Origin: Candidatus Saccharibacteria bacterium UBA6575
Lineage (GTDB): Bacteria; Patescibacteriota; Saccharimonadia; Saccharimonadales; Saccharimonadaceae
DNA: 5,950 nucleotides
Direction: 5' to 3'
Assembly (NCBI GenBank): GCA_002434005.1
Contig: DJJF01000043.1
Coordinates: forward strand, 13,211 to 19,160
Shown here: piece by piece, positions 4,877-5,950 of the stretch
Layout: each line of letters starts with the position of its first letter
Numbering within the stretch: position 1 is the stretch's first letter
Notes under the pieces: model-generated
Seen by the model: only the letters and a program-made list of their open reading frames with translations
Database searches by the model: none
What the model was told of the DNA's origin: nothing
Program-made: the position numbers and the translations under genes

Positions 4877-5950
4877 TAAGCGTTTTGTCCTAATTTTGCT
4901 TTCGGCAATACTATCTACTACGGGACTATCTATGCCCACCCATGCAGCCAATGGTGCTGATTGGAATGCAGGCTACATAATTGATGATGCTATTTTCTAT
5001 GACAATTCATCTATGGATACTGCGCAAATCCAGGCCTTTTTAAATTCAATGGTACCGGTTTGTGATACATCAGGAACTAAACCTTCCGAGCTTGGCGGAG
5101 GGTCACGCGCACAGTACGGCGCATCGCGAGGCTACCCGGCACCATTTGTTTGTGTACGTGACTACATGGAGAATCCAACAACTAAAGAGAATAACTTGTC
5201 GACAGGCTCCCAAAATGTACCCGGCGGTATCAGTGCTGCACAAATAATTAAGAATGCAGCCGACACATACTCAATCAGTCCTAAAGTACTGCTTGTGCTC
5301 ATTCAAAAAGAGTCTTCAATGATAACCGATGACTGGCCACTTCGAGTGCAATACAATGCAATTATGGGATACGGATGCCCTGATACCGGCCCAAATAACT
5401 CTGCGAACTGTGATGCGTCATACTATGGATTTTACAATCAGGTAATGAACGCTGCTCGACAATTCCGTCTTTACGCAAACCGCCCCCAGGACTATCGCTA
5501 CAAGGCGAATCAGACCAACTCGATTCAATATAGTCCCACATATTCATGCGGTGCTGGAGTGGTTTATATCCAGAATAGCGCCACGGCTGCGCTATATAAT
5601 TACACGCCTTACCAGCCTAATGCTGCTGCGTTGAATAATCTTTATGGCACTGGCGATAGTTGCAGTGCGTACGGCAATCGTAACTTCTGGCGTATGTTCT
5701 CGGATTGGTTTGGAAGGCCGACATTCGACTGTAAGACAGGTGAGAGCGCTTCGTCGGGAATCACGAGGCTTTACAATCCAACTACCTACAAGCATTTTTA
5801 TACAGGCTACGACTGCGAGGCACGTACACTAGCCCAAAAGCAAGGTTATCGAATAGAAGGTGCTTTGCTATACCAAACAAATGGTGCATCGCCGTACGCT
5901 GTAGTTGTGCATCGCCTCTACAATCCGACGACATATCAGCACCTGTGGGC
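4857..5950 (+). CDS. Secreted lysozyme-fold protein with C-terminal RLYNP (DUF5648-like) repeats, partial
   Basis: This open frame has no stop before the window edge; 364 residues are visible. The start ATG lies in the end of the preceding gene (20-nt overlap), with GGAA at 4846-4849 as a weak SD. A classical signal peptide follows: basic start, hydrophobic core at about 10-25, cleavage near THA|AN (residue 30). Residues 40-103 form a Cys-containing region with IQAFLN (58-63), which I recall from Saccharibacteria and actinobacterial exoproteins. Residues about 125-207 resemble a lysozyme-like/transglycosylase domain: helix AAQIIKNAADTYSISPKVLLVLIQKES places E152 as the candidate catalytic acid, followed by NAIMGYGCPD. 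A conserved-looking NFWRMFSDWFG is at 276-286. Then two units start RLYNPTTY, at 304 and 353, like DUF5648 repeats. Eight cysteines fit an oxidised exoprotein. Peptidoglycan cleavage is likely but unproven; further repeats may lie outside the window. Confidence 0.85.
   Translation, partial: MQSLSISKRFVLILLSAILSTTGLSMPTHAANGADWNAGYIIDDAIFYDNSSMDTAQIQAFLNSMVPVCDTSGTKPSELGGGSRAQYGASRGYPAPFVCVRDYMENPTTKENNLSTGSQNVPGGISAAQIIKNAADTYSISPKVLLVLIQKESSMITDDWPLRVQYNAIMGYGCPDTGPNNSANCDASYYGFYNQVMNAARQFRLYANRPQDYRYKANQTNSIQYSPTYSCGAGVVYIQNSATAALYNYTPYQPNAAALNNLYGTGDSCSAYGNRNFWRMFSDWFGRPTFDCKTGESASSGITRLYNPTTYKHFYTGYDCEARTLAQKQGYRIEGALLYQTNGASPYAVVVHRLYNPTTYQHLW
5766..5950 (+). repeat. RLYNPTTY repeat units at the C-terminal side of the lysozyme-fold protein
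   Basis: Two copies of RLYNPTTY-(K/Q)-H-(F/L) begin at residues 304 and 353, 49 residues apart; the second is cut by the window end. The pattern is like the DUF5648 repeat, which occurs in several copies at the ends of secreted bacterial proteins and may form a propeller-like or carbohydrate-binding surface. The DNA of the two copies differs at many third positions, so the duplication is not recent. Confidence 0.65.

Noticed and set aside
5062..5832. Short open frames on both strands inside the last gene
   Set aside because: The overlapping frame has a signal peptide, a conserved-looking enzyme domain and repeats over its whole length, and explains this region fully.
1..5950. tRNA, rRNA, riboswitch, CRISPR, insertion sequence or attachment site
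   Set aside because: No cloverleaf, spaced direct repeats, terminal inverted repeats or transposase-like product was seen. The non-coding gaps (2, 51 and 78 nt) are too short to hold most such elements.

Overview
The window is a fully packed, roughly 45% GC bacterial segment with six protein genes and no RNA gene, IS element or CRISPR array. It most likely comes from a Candidatus Saccharibacteria (TM7) or other Patescibacteria-type genome. That placement is inferred from gene content recalled from that group: a DUF2142 membrane protein, an M23 peptidase fused to an FG-GAP-like propeller, and a secreted lysozyme-fold protein with an IQAFLN-type N-terminal region and RLYNP repeats. Gene ends almost touch, and some mRNAs look leaderless. 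The standard stop codons, including TGA, are used, so a code with UGA read as glycine (SR1/Gracilibacteria) is unlikely.

Layout. Positions 1-1304 (+): a GDP-L-fucose synthase, overlapped by 4 nt by a four-helix small DMT-family protein. This looks like the end of a surface-polysaccharide operon whose earlier genes lie to the left of the window. Positions 4261-1307 (-): a secreted M23 metallopeptidase with a C-terminal six-unit propeller-like repeat, then a DUF2142 polytopic membrane protein with glycosyltransferase-C-like features. The DUF2142 gene converges on the DMT gene with only 2 nt between the stop codons. Positions 4340-5950 (+): a single-pass membrane-anchored protein of unknown function, overlapped by 20 nt by a secreted lysozyme-fold protein that runs off the right edge.

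How they fit together. All six products are concerned with, or placed at, the cell envelope: nucleotide-sugar synthesis, a possible lipid-linked sugar flippase, a possible polyprenyl-sugar-dependent transferase, two putative peptidoglycan-acting exoproteins and one anchored extracellular domain. A 78-bp divergent promoter region separates the two exoprotein units. On its minus strand a perfect TATAAT lies 7 nt before the only usable start codon, implying a leaderless mRNA. The DUF2142 gene has a similar arrangement, with a -10-like box 9 nt from its ATG. No clearly new defence or mobile system is visible. The most interesting parts are the two divergently transcribed wall-hydrolase-like genes, the decaying Ca-motif propeller and the leaderless promoter architecture.
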